From contig CAKQSF010000022.1 in assembly GCA_934272845.1 (NCBI GenBank), positions 1 to 29,832 of the forward strand: a DNA stretch of 29,832 bases, in the 5' to 3' direction. The notes under the pieces were generated by a model. It searched no databases. It had not been told where the DNA came from and saw only the letters and a list, made by a program, of their open reading frames with translations. Positions 16,244-24,373 of this stretch are shown in pieces. The stretch comes from an uncultured Prevotella sp. Its GTDB lineage: Bacteria; Bacteroidota; Bacteroidia; Bacteroidales; Bacteroidaceae. A program made the translations under genes and the position numbers. The number at the start of each line of letters is the position of its first letter. The stretch's first letter is position 1.

Positions 16244-16588
16244 TTATTCCCCTTGCTTTTTGGGGCGTGGAGGACGTCGCTCGCTGCGCATTTTCTGGTA
16301 TTTAGCGTACTGCTCCTCGGTAAGAATAGCCTTAACCTTAGTCTCCATCTCCGTTCTCTTCTTCTCCATCTCTTCGCGTGAAGGGCGTTCACCCTGCTTA
16401 CTTGGGCGCATCTCCTTGAACACCTCCTGCATCTTGGCAGCCTGTTCATCCGTCAGACTCAGTTCAGTCTTCATCTTCTCCATCATGTTTCCGCGTGGAC
16501 CTTTAGGTTCGGGGCGCTCGCCCTGCGCCAGTGCAGTTGCTGCTGAAAGCATAGTCAGAGCAACCATCGTAATGATTTGTTTCTTCAT
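16244..16588 (-). CDS. Small periplasmic LTxxQ/Spy-like protein
   Basis: A 114-residue exported protein with a clear signal peptide (MKKQIITMVALTMLSAATALA, cleavage near residue 21). The mature part is helical, charged and Met/Arg-rich, with two LTxxQ-like motifs: LSLTDEQAAKMQEVF and ILTEEQYAKYQKM. This pattern is shared by Spy/CpxP-type periplasmic chaperones and by Bacteroidetes proteins annotated as DUF4890. A chaperone or envelope-stress role is inferred from that resemblance only. The C-terminus is basic (RRPPRPKKQGE). Upstream lies the repeat element at 16610-17145, whose left end is 22 bases before the start codon. Confidence 0.7.
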   Translation of the reverse strand: MKKQIITMVALTMLSAATALAQGERPEPKGPRGNMMEKMKTELSLTDEQAAKMQEVFKEMRPSKQGERPSREEMEKKRTEMETKVKAILTEEQYAKYQKMRSERRPPRPKKQGE

Positions 16589-16609
16589 AATATAAATGTT
16601 TTAAAAGTG

Positions 16610-17145
16610 ATGTCTTACGTTATTATTGGTAACTATTCAGTTCACCACAGGGGGCTTCCCCCGAGCAAAACGGGAAATAACGATAAATGTTATATAGAAG
16701 TTCACCACAGGGGTCTTCCCCCGAGCAAAACGGGAAATAACGATAAATGTTATATAGAAGCGGTAATTAAAGGGAGATTACGTGCAAAGTATAGATGGGA
16801 GATTAGCCTGGAAGGCTGTACTTTGAGTAACCGTGGGCGCAGCCTACGGATTGTGGGTACGTTCCTGTTGGCTGCCTGAACTCGGCTCTGCCGCTTGCCT
16901 TAGCAAGAAGGCAGTACTGTGTTAGGCGGTGTACAGCCCTCCAGGCTGATGTCTGCCGACCTATCAATATCCGGAGACTGCGTCCCCGGTTACTCAAAGT
17001 ATTGGCTTTCAGCCAAAGAAAGCTGTAAAGCAGAGCGCAGCCAAATCAGGATAATTCTGCCATGGCGAGCAAACTTGTACGTAAGTGAAGACTTTAGTCG
17101 GCATAACCTACCGCTGAATAGTTATATTATTGACACGTAAGACAT
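16610..17145 (+). repeat. Nested-palindrome element Y (536 bp)
   Basis: The ends are inverted: ATGTCTTACGT (16610-16620) against ACGTAAGACAT (17135-17145), and inside them TAACTATTCAG (16630-16640) against CTGAATAGTTA (17114-17124). After two 60-bp tandem units comes the same body as element X: AGGGAGATTACGTGCAAAG, TAGCCTGGAAGGCTGTACTT, then GAGTAACCGTGGGCGCAGCC returning inverted near 16966-17000, then AGCCAAAGAAA, GCCATGG and TTGTACGTAAG. Without the tandem units it would be about 416 bp, close to X. No gene inside. It fills most of the gap between the divergent Spy-like and exbB genes. Confidence 0.75.
16641..16760 (+). repeat. Two tandem 60-bp units inside element Y
   Basis: 16641-16700 and 16701-16760 are identical except for one base (G against T in the GGGGGCTTCCCCC loop). 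Each contains TTCACCACAGGGG, a GC-rich hairpin, GAGCAAAACGGGAAATAAC and CGATAAATGTTATATAGAAG. A related unit lies inverted at 29645-29686. The sharp boundary suggests a recent duplication. Confidence 0.9.
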
Positions 17146-17252
17146 GAAAAGGTTTAAGGGTGGCGTAAAAAAAATATAACTTACAGATTATAATTTTTGA
17201 TGTAAAAATGCACTTGCAAACTAACAATGTGTAACAAAAAAGTATAAAAAAG

Positions 17253-17283
17253 TTGGTAGTTACAAAGTAAATGATTAATTTTG
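17253..17283 (+). promoter_or_regulatory. Promoter of the exb operon
   Basis: TTG (17253-17255), 20 bases, TAATTTTG (17276-17283): a full match to the Bacteroides consensus. The start would be near 17290, about 20 bases before the exbB ATG. Confidence 0.8.
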
Positions 17284-17309
17284 CAGTATAAAAAAGAAAA
17301 CGAACAAAA

Positions 17310-18221
17310 ATGAAACTGAATAATACACGCCGTTGTACCGCCATGCTTTGTTTGGTGGTAGTGCTTAACATTCAAGGCTATGCTTTACCAACCACCCAGA
17401 CAGGGGCAGCAAAGGCAAAGACAGAGGTAAAGAGCGATGCTCCGAAAAACGTTAATGCCACCGTGGCAGACACCACGAAAACGGCAGTGACAGACACCAC
17501 AGCAAGCAGTATGCTTGACGATGCTGCGCTGGAAATGGCAGACACCACGGCAGTGGACGAAATGGCAGAGGGCGGTGTATATACCCAGTTGAAAAACAAA
17601 TTCGTAGATGGCGGTGTACTCTTTATGTCGCTCATTGCGCTGACGCTTATCCTTGGTCTCGCTTGCTGCATAGAAAGGATAGTATATCTCAGCATGTCAG
17701 AGATAGACGCGAAGAACTTTATGCGACAGTTGGAGACAAAATTAAAGACAGAAGGCGTGGATGCAGCGAAGACATTGTGTAGAGATACGCGCGGACCAGT
17801 AGCGAGTATCTGTTATCAAGGATTGTTGCGCATAAACGACAGCATAGGTGAGATAGAACGCTCAATAAACTCTTACGCCTCAGTACAGGTGGGAAATATG
17901 GAGAAAGGAAGTTCGTGGATAACACTGTTCATTGCCATGGCGCCGTCATTAGGATTCCTTGGTACGGTGATAGGCATGGTGATGTCGTTCGATAATATTG
18001 AGATGGCAGGAGATATAAGTCCGACTATCGTGGCAGGCGGCATGAAAGTGGCACTAATAACCACAATATTTGGTATCATCACGGCATTGATACTCCAGTT
18101 GTTCTATAACTATATGCTGTCGAAAGTGGACCACCTCACGGCACAGATGGAGGAAAGTGCTATAACGCTGATGGATATACTGAAAGAGCGTAAAGAAGAG
18201 AAAGCAGACCCGACAAAGTAG
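17310..18221 (+). CDS. exbB: ExbB/TolQ/MotA-family proton channel protein
   Basis: A 303-residue inner-membrane protein of the channel that couples proton flow to TonB or Tol work. It has an N-terminal hydrophobic signal (about 8-26), then some 70 residues of low-complexity linker with repeated ADTT/TDTT units, and three membrane helices: about 102-123 (VLFMSLIALTLILGLACC), 202-226 (ITLFIAMAPSLGFLGTVIGM) and 246-270 (KVALITTIFGIITALILQLF). The GFLGTVIGM block is the family signature. It is longer than E. coli ExbB (244) because of the linker. Heads a run exbB-small membrane protein-exbD-exbD; no tonB gene in the window. Confidence 0.92.
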   Translation: MKLNNTRRCTAMLCLVVVLNIQGYALPTTQTGAAKAKTEVKSDAPKNVNATVADTTKTAVTDTTASSMLDDAALEMADTTAVDEMAEGGVYTQLKNKFVDGGVLFMSLIALTLILGLACCIERIVYLSMSEIDAKNFMRQLETKLKTEGVDAAKTLCRDTRGPVASICYQGLLRINDSIGEIERSINSYASVQVGNMEKGSSWITLFIAMAPSLGFLGTVIGMVMSFDNIEMAGDISPTIVAGGMKVALITTIFGIITALILQLFYNYMLSKVDHLTAQMEESAITLMDILKERKEEKADPTK

Positions 18222-18244
18222 AACGGTGTAAAGGTTCTTGACAG

Positions 18245-18556
18245 ATGGATAGCATAATAGCAAACATAATAATAGTCATCTCAGCCATTACGTTGGTGGC
18301 GGCAATAGTCATAACAGCGTATTCCGTATGGCATTCCGTTCGTATGGACAAGCGAGAGAATACGGAAAACGGCATACCTACGCGCAAGATAACGCTTGGT
18401 GTTGTGGCATTGCCGTTGGTTGTGGCATTGCCAACACTGCTCTTCGCTTCGCTGACGGATGCATGCATCGTAACAACGTTGGTGTTGTTGCTCGTAGCAA
18501 CGGTGTTAGTAGTGTGTGGCAGGGTGCGTACACTCAGTCGGATAAGGAGGAGATAA
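18245..18556 (+). CDS. Small membrane protein between exbB and exbD
   Basis: A 103-residue protein with about three hydrophobic helices: 4-26 (IIANIIIVISAITLVAAIVI), about 49-68 (LGVVALPLVVALPTLLFAS) and 74-91 (IVTTLVLLLVATVLVVCG). It ends in a basic tail (RVRTLSRIRRR). I do not recognise a named family. It starts 23 bases after exbB and its stop touches the exbD ribosome-binding site, so it is part of the operon. An accessory role in the ExbB/ExbD complex is inferred from position alone. Confidence 0.7.
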   Translation: MDSIIANIIIVISAITLVAAIVITAYSVWHSVRMDKRENTENGIPTRKITLGVVALPLVVALPTLLFASLTDACIVTTLVLLLVATVLVVCGRVRTLSRIRRR

Positions 18557-18557
18557 G

Positions 18558-19097
18558 ATGATAAGAATACGCAGACGACATAAGAAAAGTATGGGACTGA
18601 ATATGACGTCGACCTCAGATATCTCGTTCATGCTTCTCATCTTCTTTCTCGTTACTACCTCCATGGACAGCGATAAGGGGCTGGGCAGGCAATTGCCACC
18701 GCTGAACCCTGACCAGAAGGAAGTGGTGCAGGACGTAAATCGTGACCATGTGCTGACGCTGCATCTGATGAAAGGCGGACGAATGACAATGGAAGAAAAA
18801 AGCATGAACATAGACGATGCTATGCGAAAAGAACTGCGTCACTTCATAATGGCTAAAGGTCGTCGCCATATCATAGAGATACAGGTGGACCGTGACGCAG
18901 ACTATGATTCTTATTTCCATCTGCAGAACCAAGTGGTTATGGCATACACGGAGTTACGTAATGCCGCAGCCATGAAACTATATGACCGCCCTTACGGCAG
19001 GTGTAGCGAGGGACAGCGAAACGAGATAATGAAAATGTATCCGCAGCGCATACAGGAAGTGTCAAACAATCCAACGACAACGCAAACTGACCTATGA
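18558..19097 (+). CDS. exbD: ExbD-family protein, first copy
   Basis: A 179-residue partner of ExbB with one N-terminal membrane helix (about 22-37) and a periplasmic domain. The key aspartate that carries protons is in STSDISFMLLIFFLVTTSM at about residue 21, directly at the start of the helix. The N-terminus is strongly basic (RIRRRHKK). An unusually good Shine-Dalgarno, AAGGAGG (18544-18550), lies inside the 3' end of the preceding gene and fixes the ATG at 18558, one base after that gene's stop. It overlaps the second exbD by ATGA. Confidence 0.9.
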   Translation: MIRIRRRHKKSMGLNMTSTSDISFMLLIFFLVTTSMDSDKGLGRQLPPLNPDQKEVVQDVNRDHVLTLHLMKGGRMTMEEKSMNIDDAMRKELRHFIMAKGRRHIIEIQVDRDADYDSYFHLQNQVVMAYTELRNAAAMKLYDRPYGRCSEGQRNEIMKMYPQRIQEVSNNPTTTQTDL

Positions 19098-19561
19098 GCA
19101 TACAAATACGTAAACGCAGGCACCGCGGTGTGCCAACGCTCAACATGGCGTCAATGCCAGACCTTATCTTTACAGTACTCTTCTTCTTTATGATAGTAAC
19201 ACACATGAGAACAGAGTCGGTAAAGGTACACGTGAACGTGCCAGAGGGACAGGAACTGAATAAGCCAACGAACAAACGAGCGGTGACAAACCTGTATATT
19301 GGCACCGACGCAACAGGCGAAACACGCATACAGATAGGCGAACGCATAGTTTCGTTGGACATGGTAGGCAGTGCGGTACTCGCTATTAGCAACAGCCTGA
19401 GCGATGAAGACCGTGAACTGTACACCGTAAACATAAAGGCGGACCGCAACACACCGATGGGCATAGTGACCGACGTAAAGCAGGAACTGCGCAAGGTGGG
19501 AACGCTGAATATAAGATATAGCGCCGTGGAAAACGATGGCACGATAACCAGTAAAAGATAA
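19094..19561 (+). CDS. exbD: ExbD-family protein, second copy
   Basis: A 155-residue ExbD paralogue. The N-terminus is basic (SIQIRKRRHRG), followed by the aspartate in MASMPDLIFTVLFFFMIVTHM and a single membrane helix, then a periplasmic domain (VKVHVNVPEGQ to the C-terminus). It starts within the stop of the first copy (ATGA overlap), so production is coupled. Paired exbD genes are usual in Bacteroidetes and suggest a mixed ExbD dimer within one ExbB pore; this is inference. Confidence 0.9.
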   Translation: MSIQIRKRRHRGVPTLNMASMPDLIFTVLFFFMIVTHMRTESVKVHVNVPEGQELNKPTNKRAVTNLYIGTDATGETRIQIGERIVSLDMVGSAVLAISNSLSDEDRELYTVNIKADRNTPMGIVTDVKQELRKVGTLNIRYSAVENDGTITSKR

Positions 19562-19580
19562 TCTATCATATATTACAATA

Positions 19581-20075
19581 ATGGCACACTACAAACTTGA
19601 CGCCCTTGACAAGCGTATCATAGACTTGGTACTGAAGGATGCACGCATCCCGTTCCTTGAAGTTGCACGAGCATGCAACGTTAGTGGAGCGGCTATACAC
19701 CAACGCATACAGAAACTGACTAACCTCGGGATACTGAAAGGTTCGCAATACATGGTGGACCCAGAGAAGATAGGCTATGAAACATGCGCTTATATAGGCT
19801 TGTTCTTGAAAGACCCAGAACGTTTTGACGAAGTGGTAGAGGCACTGAAGCATATACCAGAGGTGGTGGAATGTCACTATACCACTGGAGGTTTCGATAT
19901 GTTTATTAAGATTTATGCCTACAATAATCATCACCTCCTCACCGTAATTCATGATAAGTTGCAGCCTTTGGGACTATCACGCTCTGAGACTATAATATCA
20001 TTCAATGAGGCAATACACCGTCCTATCGCGATACTCGATATGCCTGGTGATGAAAAAGACGAAGAGGATAAGTAA
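19581..20075 (+). CDS. Lrp/AsnC-family transcriptional regulator
   Basis: A 164-residue DNA-binding protein: N-terminal helix-turn-helix (about 6-60: LDALDKRIIDLVLKDARIP, then VARACNVSGAAIHQRIQKL) and C-terminal RAM/ligand-binding domain (about 70-150: YETCAYIGLFLK, HYTTGGFDMFIKIYAYNNHHL). The family senses amino acids and forms octamers. It lies 19 bases after the second exbD, so it may share that transcript; no separate promoter was seen. The acidic tail (PGDEKDEEDK) is unremarkable. The targets are not shown by the sequence. Confidence 0.9.
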   Translation: MAHYKLDALDKRIIDLVLKDARIPFLEVARACNVSGAAIHQRIQKLTNLGILKGSQYMVDPEKIGYETCAYIGLFLKDPERFDEVVEALKHIPEVVECHYTTGGFDMFIKIYAYNNHHLLTVIHDKLQPLGLSRSETIISFNEAIHRPIAILDMPGDEKDEEDK

Positions 20076-20118
20076 GGAACAGATGATGCGTGGCATGAAT
20101 TCATAACTGATAATACAG

Positions 20119-20913
20119 ATGAAACAATACTTAGACCTCTTGAATAGAATAATGACAGAGGGCACTGTGAAAACAGACCGCACAGGTACTGGTACAAAAA
20201 GTGTCTTCGGTCACCAGATGCGATTCAATATGGCAGACGGTTTTCCGCTGCTCACAACTAAGAAACTGCATCTCAAGTCAATTATATACGAGTTGCTATG
20301 GTTCCTAAAAGGCGATACAAATGTAAAATATCTGCAGGAGCATGGCGTAAGAATATGGAACGAATGGGCAGACGAAAATGGAGAACTGGGTCCTGTTTAT
20401 GGTCACCAGTGGCGTTCATGGCCCGATTATAAGGGCGGTACCATTGACCAAATACAGCAGGTTATTGATACTATTAAGACACATCCTGACTCACGCCGCA
20501 TGATGGTGACGGCATGGAACCCAGCAGAAGTGGATCAAATGGCGTTGCCACCGTGTCACTGTCTGTTCCAGTTCTATGTGGCAGACGGCAAGTTGTCGCT
20601 GCAACTCTACCAGCGTTCTGCTGATACTTTCCTCGGTGTACCATTCAACATAGCATCATACGCTTTACTGCTACAGATGATGGCGCAGGTTACAGGCTTA
20701 GAGTGTGGAGACTTTGTGCATACAACAGGCGATACACATTTGTACCTAAACCATTTAGAACAGGCAAAGTTGCAGTTGACACGCACACCGCGTCCGTTGC
20801 CAAAGATGAGGATAAACCCTGACGTTAAGGACCTATTCTCATTCCAATACGAAGACTTTGAACTCGTAGATTATGACCCATGGCCACACATTAAGGCAGA
20901 GGTGAGTGTGTGA
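20119..20913 (+). CDS. thyA: Thymidylate synthase
   Basis: 264 residues, the same length as E. coli ThyA. It makes dTMP from dUMP using methylene-tetrahydrofolate, producing dihydrofolate that the DHFR gene just downstream recycles. Visible: [13 protein letters not shown] (21-33, phosphate-binding arginine), the catalytic Cys146 in [13 protein letters not shown], the dUMP-binding [17 protein letters not shown], and [15 protein letters not shown]. The C-terminus ends KAEVSV, close to the family's usual end. A 131-base gap filled with AT-rich repeats separates it from folA. Confidence 0.97.
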   Translation: MKQYLDLLNRIMTEGTVKTDRTGTGTKSVFGHQMRFNMADGFPLLTTKKLHLKSIIYELLWFLKGDTNVKYLQEHGVRIWNEWADENGELGPVYGHQWRSWPDYKGGTIDQIQQVIDTIKTHPDSRRMMVTAWNPAEVDQMALPPCHCLFQFYVADGKLSLQLYQRSADTFLGVPFNIASYALLLQMMAQVTGLECGDFVHTTGDTHLYLNHLEQAKLQLTRTPRPLPKMRINPDVKDLFSFQYEDFELVDYDPWPHIKAEVSV

Positions 20914-20916
20914 TTT

Positions 20917-21047
20917 AATTCATAATGCATAATTCATAATGCATAATCAGGCTGCGCCCTACGCGTAGTAGTTAATGAATTATGAATTATGCATTATGCA
21001 TTGTGAATTGTGAATTATGAATTATGCATTATGAATTGTGAATTATG
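20917..21047 (+). repeat. Foldback array of AATTATGAATTATGCAT-type repeats
   Basis: The whole thyA-folA gap is made of degenerate repeats. 20917-20947 carries AATTCATAATGCAT units, and 20974-21047 carries the complement, AATTATGAATTATGCATT, over and over. Between them lies a short GC-rich spacer (20948-20971, CAGGCTGCGCCCTACGCG). The transcript could form a long hairpin. The final unit, GTGAATTATGG, contains the folA start codon. Confidence 0.85.
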
Positions 21048-21521
21048 GTAAACATTATAGCCGCTATAGCAGAGAACAACGCTATAGGCAATGATAATAA
21101 ATTACTCTACTGGTTGCCCAACGACCTTAAACGTTTTAAAGCGTTGACAACAGGGCATACTATCGTTATGGGCAGGAAAACGTTCGATTCACTGCCCAAA
21201 GGCGCACTGCCCAATCGACGTAACGTAGTTCTTTCACACACAGTTACAACCATAGAAGGATGTGATGTGTATGCTTCATTAGAAGAAGCACTGCAACATT
21301 GTACACCCGAAGAGGATGTCTATATTATCGGTGGGGCGTCAGTCTATGAACAAGCGTTGCCCCTTGCGGATCGTCTCTGTCTCACATTAGTGCACGATAC
21401 ACCCGAGAAAGCAGACGCTTTCTTCCCTGACTTCAGCGCATGGCATGAGACATGGCGTGAAGACCACGATACAGACGAGAAACATGCACAGAGATATTCT
21501 TTCGTAGACTATACGAAATAA
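21045..21521 (+). CDS. folA: Dihydrofolate reductase
   Basis: 158 residues, close to the E. coli enzyme (159). It reduces dihydrofolate to tetrahydrofolate with NADPH. Visible: IIAAIAENNAIGNDNKL (Met20-loop region), Trp23 and the substrate-binding Asp27 in YWLPNDLKRF, the NADPH-binding VMGRKTFDSLP and RRNVVLS, and the second nucleotide loop VYIIGGASVYEQAL. The ATG at 21045 is the end of a repeat unit, and no Shine-Dalgarno precedes it; the next Met is far inside, so this start stands. With thyA it forms the usual dTMP/folate pair. Confidence 0.95.
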   Translation: MVNIIAAIAENNAIGNDNKLLYWLPNDLKRFKALTTGHTIVMGRKTFDSLPKGALPNRRNVVLSHTVTTIEGCDVYASLEEALQHCTPEEDVYIIGGASVYEQALPLADRLCLTLVHDTPEKADAFFPDFSAWHETWREDHDTDEKHAQRYSFVDYTK

Positions 21522-21584
21522 ATCGCTGATGTTTGCGTTATATTATATGAGTGGTACCAATAACACCGCTGTATGAATTAAATA

Positions 21585-22538
21585 ATGAACAAGAAAACAA
21601 TCCACATACTGGCACTGTCGTTATGCTCTCTTACCGCAATGGCGCAAGAGAGCCAGACGGCATTTAACTTTCTGCGTATACCAGTGAGTGCACATGCTGC
21701 GGCATTGGGTGGAGAAAACGTGTCACTTGTAGAAGATGACGCGTCACTCGCATTGTCCAATCCATCGTTACTCAGTTCAGTGTCGCACCAAACGGTATCT
21801 TTTGGCTATATGAACTATATGAGCGGAACAAACATGTTCACCGCTAACTATACTCATGTATTGAACGAAAAGGCTACAGTCGGTGGTGCAGTGCAATACC
21901 TTAACTATGGGTCGATGAAGGAAACAGACTATGTTGGTAATGAGACAGGTTCGTTTTCACCAGCCGATATGACCTTTGAAGGACTGTTTTCATATACTCT
22001 TGCCAACAATCTTGTTGGTGGTATCGGAGCAAAGTTCATATATTCAAAGATAGGAAACTATTCCAGTACCGCTGCAGCCATTGACCTCGGCATCAACTAT
22101 TACGACCCCGACTTAGACTTCTCTGTTGGCTTTGCGGTAAAGAATCTTGGCGGACAGTTGTCGGCTTACGATGAAGAGTTCGAGAATTTGCCAATTGACA
22201 TAATGTTAGGAGTATCACAAAGAATACATAACACACCGTTTCGGGTGCATGCTACATTCTGTGATCTAAACCATTGGGACTATGCTTTCATGCAACATCT
22301 AAATATTGGCGCTGATGTTATCATACTTCCACAGTTCTATGTGGCGGTGGGATATAATCTAAAGCGTGCTCATGACATGAAGATAGAGGCGAACAATCCA
22401 GACGATAGTGGCAGCCACGGAGCAGGACTTACGGTAGGTGGCGGACTGTTGTTAGACCGTTTCAAACTCAATATAGCCTACGGTAAATATCATGTAGCAT
22501 CATCGAGCCTAATGTTCAATGCCGCATTTAACTTTTAA
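21585..22538 (+). CDS. porQ: Type IX secretion system protein PorQ
   Basis: A 317-residue outer-membrane beta-barrel protein with a signal peptide (MNKKTIHILALSLCSLTAMA). The family features are the opening FNFLRIPVSAHAAALGGENV, the DDASLALSNPSLL block, repeated amphipathic strands, and a terminal MFNAAFNF ending in an aromatic, as barrel proteins do. PorQ is a T9SS component that, with PorU, PorV and PorZ, forms the attachment complex at the cell surface; it is sometimes misannotated as a penicillin-binding protein. It follows folA by 63 bases. The other attachment-complex genes are not in the window. Confidence 0.82.
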   Translation: MNKKTIHILALSLCSLTAMAQESQTAFNFLRIPVSAHAAALGGENVSLVEDDASLALSNPSLLSSVSHQTVSFGYMNYMSGTNMFTANYTHVLNEKATVGGAVQYLNYGSMKETDYVGNETGSFSPADMTFEGLFSYTLANNLVGGIGAKFIYSKIGNYSSTAAAIDLGINYYDPDLDFSVGFAVKNLGGQLSAYDEEFENLPIDIMLGVSQRIHNTPFRVHATFCDLNHWDYAFMQHLNIGADVIILPQFYVAVGYNLKRAHDMKIEANNPDDSGSHGAGLTVGGGLLLDRFKLNIAYGKYHVASSSLMFNAAFNF

Positions 22539-22618
22539 GACAAAGTAATTGCTCAGAATCGTACTCTAAATAGATTTTGATCATTTACTGATAACCTCTA
22601 ATTACTACCTTAAACGCT

Positions 22619-23575
22619 ATGTTAGAAAAGATTAACGAATACATAAAGAACCTCCCTTTAGAGAAAGAACCACGTGGATTGTATGAGCCGATACGTTACA
22701 TTCTCTCGCTCGGTGGCAAACGAATACGCCCCGTGTTGATGATGATGGCGTATGAACTGTGGCGTAATGACAGCGAAAAGATATTGCCATTAGCGGTTGC
22801 TTTGGAGACATTCCATAACTTCACGCTGCTACATGATGACGTGATGGACCATGCAGACGTACGTAGAGGTATGCCGACGGTACACAAGAAATGGGATGAG
22901 AACACCGCAATACTGTCAGGAGACAATATGCTTGTGCTCGCGTTCAGGTGGATGCAACAATGTCCTGCTGACAAGATGCCAGCGGTATTGAAGGTGTTTA
23001 CCGACACTGCGGTAGAGATAGACGAAGGCCAACAGTATGACGTTGACTTCGAAAGTCGTGACGATGTGCGTGAAGAGGAGTATATAGAGATGATACGTCT
23101 CAAGACGAGTGTATTGCTTGCTTGCGCTGTAAAGATAGGCGCCATCATGGCAGATGCCCCGGCAGAGGACACAGAAAACCTCTATAAGTTTGGGGAAAGC
23201 ATTGGTCTGTCATTCCAGTTGCAGGATGATTATCTCGATGTTTATGGCGATCCAAAGGTATTTGGCAAGGCGATAGGCGGTGATATCACCAGCAACAAGA
23301 AAACATACATGCTCATCAACGCCTTCAATAAGGCAGAGGGAGCAGACAAGGAAAAACTGACACGCTGGATAAACGCAAAAGAGTTTGACCGTGAAGAAAA
23401 GGTAAAAGCGGTGACCGCTCTGTATAACAAACTCGGAATAGACAAGATGGCTAAGGCAAAGATGGAGCAATACTATAATGATGCCATAGCATATCTTGAT
23501 AAAGTGAATGTCAGCGATGACAAGAAACAGGCTCTCCGACAGTATGCTGACATGATGATGAAGAGAGAAAAGTAA
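22619..23575 (+). CDS. Polyprenyl diphosphate synthase (short-chain, trans)
   Basis: A 318-residue prenyltransferase condensing isopentenyl diphosphate onto allylic diphosphates. Both aspartate-rich motifs are present: Asp73-Asp74-x-x-Asp77 in LLHDDVMDHADVRRG and Asp203-Asp204-x-x-Asp207 in QLQDDYLDVYGD. GGKRIRP (32-38) is the diphosphate-binding block. Phe68, five residues before the first motif, with no insertion in that motif, argues for a short product (C15-C20), but chain length cannot be read securely. It lies 80 bases after porQ and 7 bases before tatD. Confidence 0.9.
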   Translation: MLEKINEYIKNLPLEKEPRGLYEPIRYILSLGGKRIRPVLMMMAYELWRNDSEKILPLAVALETFHNFTLLHDDVMDHADVRRGMPTVHKKWDENTAILSGDNMLVLAFRWMQQCPADKMPAVLKVFTDTAVEIDEGQQYDVDFESRDDVREEEYIEMIRLKTSVLLACAVKIGAIMADAPAEDTENLYKFGESIGLSFQLQDDYLDVYGDPKVFGKAIGGDITSNKKTYMLINAFNKAEGADKEKLTRWINAKEFDREEKVKAVTALYNKLGIDKMAKAKMEQYYNDAIAYLDKVNVSDDKKQALRQYADMMMKREK

Positions 23576-23582
23576 GTAAAGT

Positions 23583-24359
23583 ATGACATTTATAGATACA
23601 CATACCCACATAGATGGGGAGGAGTTCAAGGAAGACCTTGACCTCGTGATTCAGCGCGCCGGTGATGCCGGTGCGCTGAAACTGTTTGTACCAGGCATCA
23701 ATCTTGACTCAGTAAAAACCGTAAAGGAAGTGTGCGAACGCTTCCCCAGTGTATGTTACGGCATGATAGGATTGCACCCAGAGGAGGTGAAAGCAGACTA
23801 TAATGACGTTCTAGACCAGATGGAGCAGCATCTTAATGACGGTTGGATAGCAATTGGCGAGGTAGGACTGGACTATTACTGGTCACGCGAGTTTGAGAAA
23901 GAGCAACTAGAGGCGTTTGAAAGACAGGTACAGTGGTCCATTGATACAGGTCTACCGCTGATGATACACTGTCGTAAGGCGCAAAACGAGATGGTAAAGA
24001 TACTACGTAAGTATGAAGACAGACTACCAGGCGGTGTCTTTCATTGCTTTACAGGTAATGAATTAGAGGCAAAAGAACTGTTGTCGTTTAAGAACTTCTG
24101 TCTCGGTATAGGGGGAGTATTAACGTTCAAGAAAAGTAAACTGCCAGAGACCCTTGCCGCAGCGGTGCCACTTGACCGCATAGTACTTGAGACCGATGCG
24201 CCTTACATGGCACCAGTGCCACACCGAGGGGATAGAAATGAGAGCGCATACGTAGTCAATATAATTGAGAAAATGGCAGAGTGCTACGATGTTAGTGCCG
24301 ATACAGTGGCACAGATCACTACAGAAAACGCCAACAGATTGTTTAAAACAGCCCAATAA
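23583..24359 (+). CDS. tatD: TatD-family metal-dependent hydrolase
   Basis: A 258-residue amidohydrolase-fold protein. The metal ligands are visible as HTHI (His7, His9), Glu in IAIGEVGLDYY, His in LPLMIHCRK, His in GGVFHCFTG and Asp in VLETDAPYMAP. Members are 3'-5' DNA exonucleases or D-aminoacyl-tRNA deacylases; the exact activity here is not settled by sequence. Length is normal. It starts 7 bases after the polyprenyl synthase and is followed after 14 bases by the PorE-type gene, so all three are probably one transcript. Confidence 0.93.
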   Translation: MTFIDTHTHIDGEEFKEDLDLVIQRAGDAGALKLFVPGINLDSVKTVKEVCERFPSVCYGMIGLHPEEVKADYNDVLDQMEQHLNDGWIAIGEVGLDYYWSREFEKEQLEAFERQVQWSIDTGLPLMIHCRKAQNEMVKILRKYEDRLPGGVFHCFTGNELEAKELLSFKNFCLGIGGVLTFKKSKLPETLAAAVPLDRIVLETDAPYMAPVPHRGDRNESAYVVNIIEKMAECYDVSADTVAQITTENANRLFKTAQ

Positions 24360-24373
24360 CCCAAATAGAAATA

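Noticed and set aside
16641..16760. CRISPR array
   Set aside because: Only two contiguous 60-bp units with no unique spacers and no cas genes; a tandem duplication.
16577..16879. 100-codon open frame on the plus strand
   Set aside because: It runs through the tandem 60-mers and REP palindromes and its protein is simply the repeat translated twice.
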